Source of the DNA: Oscillospiraceae bacterium
Lineage (GTDB): Bacteria; Bacillota; Clostridia; Oscillospirales; Ruminococcaceae
Assembly (NCBI GenBank): GCA_029062865.1
Contig: JAIDPG010000013.1
Location: 1-6,754 of the forward strand
Direction of reading: 5' to 3'
DNA length: 6,754 nucleotides
The notes below the pieces were generated by a model. The model did no database searches and was not told the origin of the DNA. It saw only the letters and a program-made list of their open reading frames with translations. Shown piece after piece: positions 5,020 through 6,754 of this stretch. Made by a program: the position numbers and the translations under genes. The stretch's first letter is position 1. Each line of letters starts with the position of its first letter.

Positions 5020-6261
5020 TCACGCTTCGGCGTAGACCTCTTCCGTCTCGTCGAGGTCGGGGTGCGCTCCGCTTGGGTGAGCGTGGTCGGGTTTGTCCTC
5101 GCCGCGGTAGAGGAGCTTCAGAATAATAGGAGACGCGATTGACGAGAGGAGAATAAGCAGAATAACCGATGTGAAGTACTTCGGCTCGACCATTCCGACC
5201 GCCAAGCCCTTTTGCGCGACTATCAGCGCGACCTCGCCGCGCGTCATCATTCCGACGCCGCATTTCAGCGAGTCGCGCGTGTTAAAGCGCCACGCCTTCG
5301 CCATAAGCCCGCAGCCCACAACCTTCGCCGCCATCGCGACGACCGCGAACGCCAGCGAGAACCAAAGCAATTGCATCGTGAAGCCCTCGAAGCTGGTTTT
5401 CAATCCAATCGACGCGAAAAACACGGGACCGAACATCATATAGCTCGAAATGTCCATTTTGCCCGCTATGTACTCCGCGTCGCGCAGGTTGCAGAGGATT
5501 ATCCCCGCGACATACGCGCCCGTGATGTCCGCGATGCCGAAAAACCTCTCGGCACAGAACGCCATTACAAAGCACAGCGCCAGCCCGAAGATCGGGATCC
5601 TGCGGTGGTGGAACGAGCGCTTGTCAAGGAACTTGAACAGCAGATAAATCCCGAAGCCGACCGCCACGCTGAATACGATAAACAGCAGCGTTTTGATAAC
5701 GACCTCCAGCGGCTTCGCGTCGGCGGATTTGAAGCCGATGACGAACGTCAGCACGATTATCCCGATAACGTCGTCGATTATCGCGGAGGAGACTATCACC
5801 GTGCCGATCTTGCCCTTGAGATGACCGAGCTCCCGAAGCGCCTGCACGGTGATGCTGACGGAGGTCGCGGTCATGATCGTCCCGATGAAAACGCCGCGGA
5901 AAAACTCGTCCGAGCCGAACGGCGCGAACCCGAAAAAGCACCCGTAAAGCGCCCAGCCCGAAACGAGCGGCACCAAAACGCCCGCGCAGGCGATAGAAAG
6001 CGCGACGGGACCCGTCTTGACGAGATCGCGGAGGTTTGTTTCCAGCCCCGCCGAGAACATCAGCAGCACCACGCCGACCTCCGCCATAACGAGGATAAAG
6101 TCCGTCTGCCCGACCCAGCCCAGAACGCTCGGACCTATCAGCACGCCCGCCGCGATCTGCCCGACGACCTGCGGCGCTTTCAGCTTCTTAGCGCCCAAGC
6201 CCATCAGCTTAGCGGCTATTAGAATAATCGCCAGATCCTTAAAGTATTCATAACTTTCCAA
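5020..6261 (-). CDS. CPA2-family cation:proton antiporter (Na+/H+ exchanger domain)
   Basis: This 413-residue integral membrane protein exchanges monovalent cations (Na+ or K+) for protons. It has about twelve hydrophobic segments from residue 8 to 385. Family motifs include APQVVGQIAAGVLIGPSVLG (29-48), LLMFSAGLE (66-74), TATSVSITVQ (131-140) and SSAIIDDVIG (158-167). The paired D163-D164 is the ion-binding dyad typical of electrogenic NapA-type exchangers, whereas KefB/KefC have Gln-Asp. MMTRGEVALIVA (338-349) is also conserved. The C-terminus is a short His- and acid-rich tail (388-413) with no TrkA-N/RCK domain, so nucleotide or glutathione control as in KefC is not expected. The start is TTG (6261-6259), supported by GAGGTGAG (plus 6267-6274); the first in-frame Met is residue 20, inside the first membrane segment. 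Ion specificity cannot be read from sequence. Confidence 0.93.
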   Translation of the reverse strand: MESYEYFKDLAIILIAAKLMGLGAKKLKAPQVVGQIAAGVLIGPSVLGWVGQTDFILVMAEVGVVLLMFSAGLETNLRDLVKTGPVALSIACAGVLVPLVSGWALYGCFFGFAPFGSDEFFRGVFIGTIMTATSVSITVQALRELGHLKGKIGTVIVSSAIIDDVIGIIVLTFVIGFKSADAKPLEVVIKTLLFIVFSVAVGFGIYLLFKFLDKRSFHHRRIPIFGLALCFVMAFCAERFFGIADITGAYVAGIILCNLRDAEYIAGKMDISSYMMFGPVFFASIGLKTSFEGFTMQLLWFSLAFAVVAMAAKVVGCGLMAKAWRFNTRDSLKCGVGMMTRGEVALIVAQKGLAVGMVEPKYFTSVILLILLSSIASPIILKLLYRGEDKPDHAHPSGAHPDLDETEEVYAEA

Positions 6262-6266
6262 AAGGT

Positions 6267-6274
6267 CTCACCTC
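6267..6274 (-). promoter_or_regulatory. Ribosome binding site that fixes the antiporter TTG start
   Basis: On the minus strand GAGGTGAG lies five bases before TTG 6261. An ATG seven bases further on is out of frame, so TTG is the best start. Confidence 0.8.
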
Positions 6275-6302
6275 GTAAACTCAACAATTTCCAACCTTAT
6301 AC

Positions 6303-6331
6303 ATTATAGTCCGTTTGCTCGTTGAATTCAA
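6303..6331 (-). promoter_or_regulatory. Sigma-A promoter of the antiporter gene
   Basis: On the minus strand, TTGAAT (plus 6326-6331) and TATAAT (plus 6303-6308) are separated by 17 bp. Transcription would start near 6296, giving a leader of about 35 nt. The -35 box is half of the palindrome TTGAATTCAA (6322-6331), which might be a regulator site but could be chance. Confidence 0.8.
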
Positions 6332-6385
6332 TAGTGAAAATAACGGTTTTTTACTCGAATTGTGAGATTTTTTTGGAGATGTGTA

Positions 6386-6414
6386 TTGACAGGGGGGGGC
6401 GTTTGTGATATAAT
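6386..6414 (+). promoter_or_regulatory. Perfect-consensus promoter with a G8 tract in its spacer
   Basis: TTGACA (6386-6391) and TATAAT (6409-6414) are both exact consensus and 17 bp apart, with TG at 6406-6407 adding an extended -10. The spacer starts with eight consecutive Gs (6392-6399). The start point should be near 6421, leaving about 75 nt before the TTG at 6496. Confidence 0.9.
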
Positions 6415-6434
6415 TTAAATAAGTATAAGGAGAA

Positions 6435-6473
6435 ATGGCGAGACAACTAAACACTAACAACTATTCTCTATAA
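6435..6473 (+). CDS. Possible 12-residue leader peptide
   Basis: A short open frame, MARQLNTNNYSL, lies in the leader of the downstream gene. AAGGAG (6427-6432) precedes its ATG by only two bases, which is tighter than optimal. It has no obvious run of one regulatory amino acid apart from three Asn. It may be a translated leader or chance. Confidence 0.25.
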   Translation: MARQLNTNNYSL

Positions 6474-6495
6474 AACTACACGGGGGTGTTATAAA

Positions 6496-6754
6496 TTGCA
6501 GGATAAAAACTACACAAATCCCGCGGACAGAGGGCGCTTCGGGTTTAGTATGAGCGGGGAATATTACACGCCGCACAAGGCGGAGGGGCTCTTCATCACA
6601 GTGCTTGTGGGAGTTGCCATTGTGGCGGGACTGGCGCTGTTTTTCGCGATAAACGCCTTGAACACGGAAAACAAAATGCGGCAGGAGGCGTCGTCGACGT
6701 TCGTCTTGGTCGGAAGCGCAATCGCGTTCGGGATTTTCGTGATCATTCTGGTTA
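6496..6754 (+). CDS. Unrecognised membrane protein, 3' partial
   Basis: An open frame of 86 codons runs off the right edge with no stop. The start is TTG at 6496, with GGGGGTG (6482-6488) seven bases upstream. The next option, ATG 6550, has no ribosome site. Residues 1-29 are hydrophilic, with GRFGFSMSGEYYTP at 13-26. Residues 31-53 form a first membrane segment, a short polar loop (54-66) follows, and a second hydrophobic segment starts at 67 and continues to the edge. The first part of the loop, NTENKMRQE, is charged. I do not recognise the family from this fragment. It sits behind the strongest promoter in the window and is divergent from the antiporter gene. The reading frame is well supported; the function is unknown. 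Confidence 0.7.
   Translation, partial: MQDKNYTNPADRGRFGFSMSGEYYTPHKAEGLFITVLVGVAIVAGLALFFAINALNTENKMRQEASSTFVLVGSAIAFGIFVIILV

Noticed and set aside
5212..6222. 336-residue plus-strand open frame opposite the antiporter
   Set aside because: Arg/Glu/His-rich antisense shadow of membrane-coding sequence; no promoter or ribosome site.
1..6754. CRISPR arrays, insertion sequences, tRNA or rRNA genes
   Set aside because: No regularly spaced repeats, transposase frames, terminal repeats with a transposase, or cloverleaf-like sequences were seen.

Overview
The window looks like a chromosomal segment of a low-to-medium GC Clostridia bacterium, most likely an Oscillospiraceae/Ruminococcaceae-type gut anaerobe. 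The reasons are the SCIFF (six cysteines in forty-five) ranthipeptide pair, which is a near-universal marker of Clostridia, purine-rich Shine-Dalgarno sites, sigma-A promoters with 17-bp spacers in AT-rich gaps between GC-richer genes, and frequent TTG start codons. No phage, transposase, CRISPR array, tRNA or rRNA was seen.

Layout, left to right. (1) The 3' part of rsmE (16S rRNA m3U1498 methyltransferase); its true start lies left of the window. (2) A strong promoter, a leader hairpin and an unrecognised 101-residue protein with one membrane segment and a very acidic tail, closed by a clear intrinsic terminator. (3) A membrane-anchored XRE-family regulator. (4) Six bases after that gene, a new promoter drives scfA, a 47-residue six-cysteine peptide starting at TTG that is easy to miss, followed by scfB, its radical SAM/SPASM maturase. 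A repeat-built hairpin separates the two genes. (5) An HtrA-like membrane-anchored serine protease with a PDZ domain and its own likely promoter. (6) A nested inverted-repeat structure between convergent genes, probably a bidirectional terminator. (7) A minus-strand CPA2-type cation:proton antiporter without a nucleotide-binding domain. (8) A divergent regulatory region. Its plus-strand promoter is a perfect consensus (TTGACA, 17 bp, TATAAT) carrying a run of eight Gs in the spacer, and it leads into a partial membrane protein that runs off the right edge.

How the parts may work together. scfA and scfB form a peptide-modification system: ScfB installs thioether cross-links between cysteines and acceptor residues of ScfA. 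The XRE regulator directly upstream is the obvious candidate controller. The scfA promoter contains a perfect 12-bp palindrome in its spacer, and the xre promoter carries a related sequence at the same place relative to its -10 box. The core SCIFF system is known. The less described parts are this regulatory arrangement, the alternative hairpins between precursor and maturase, and the G-tract promoter at the right end, which could be phase-variable.
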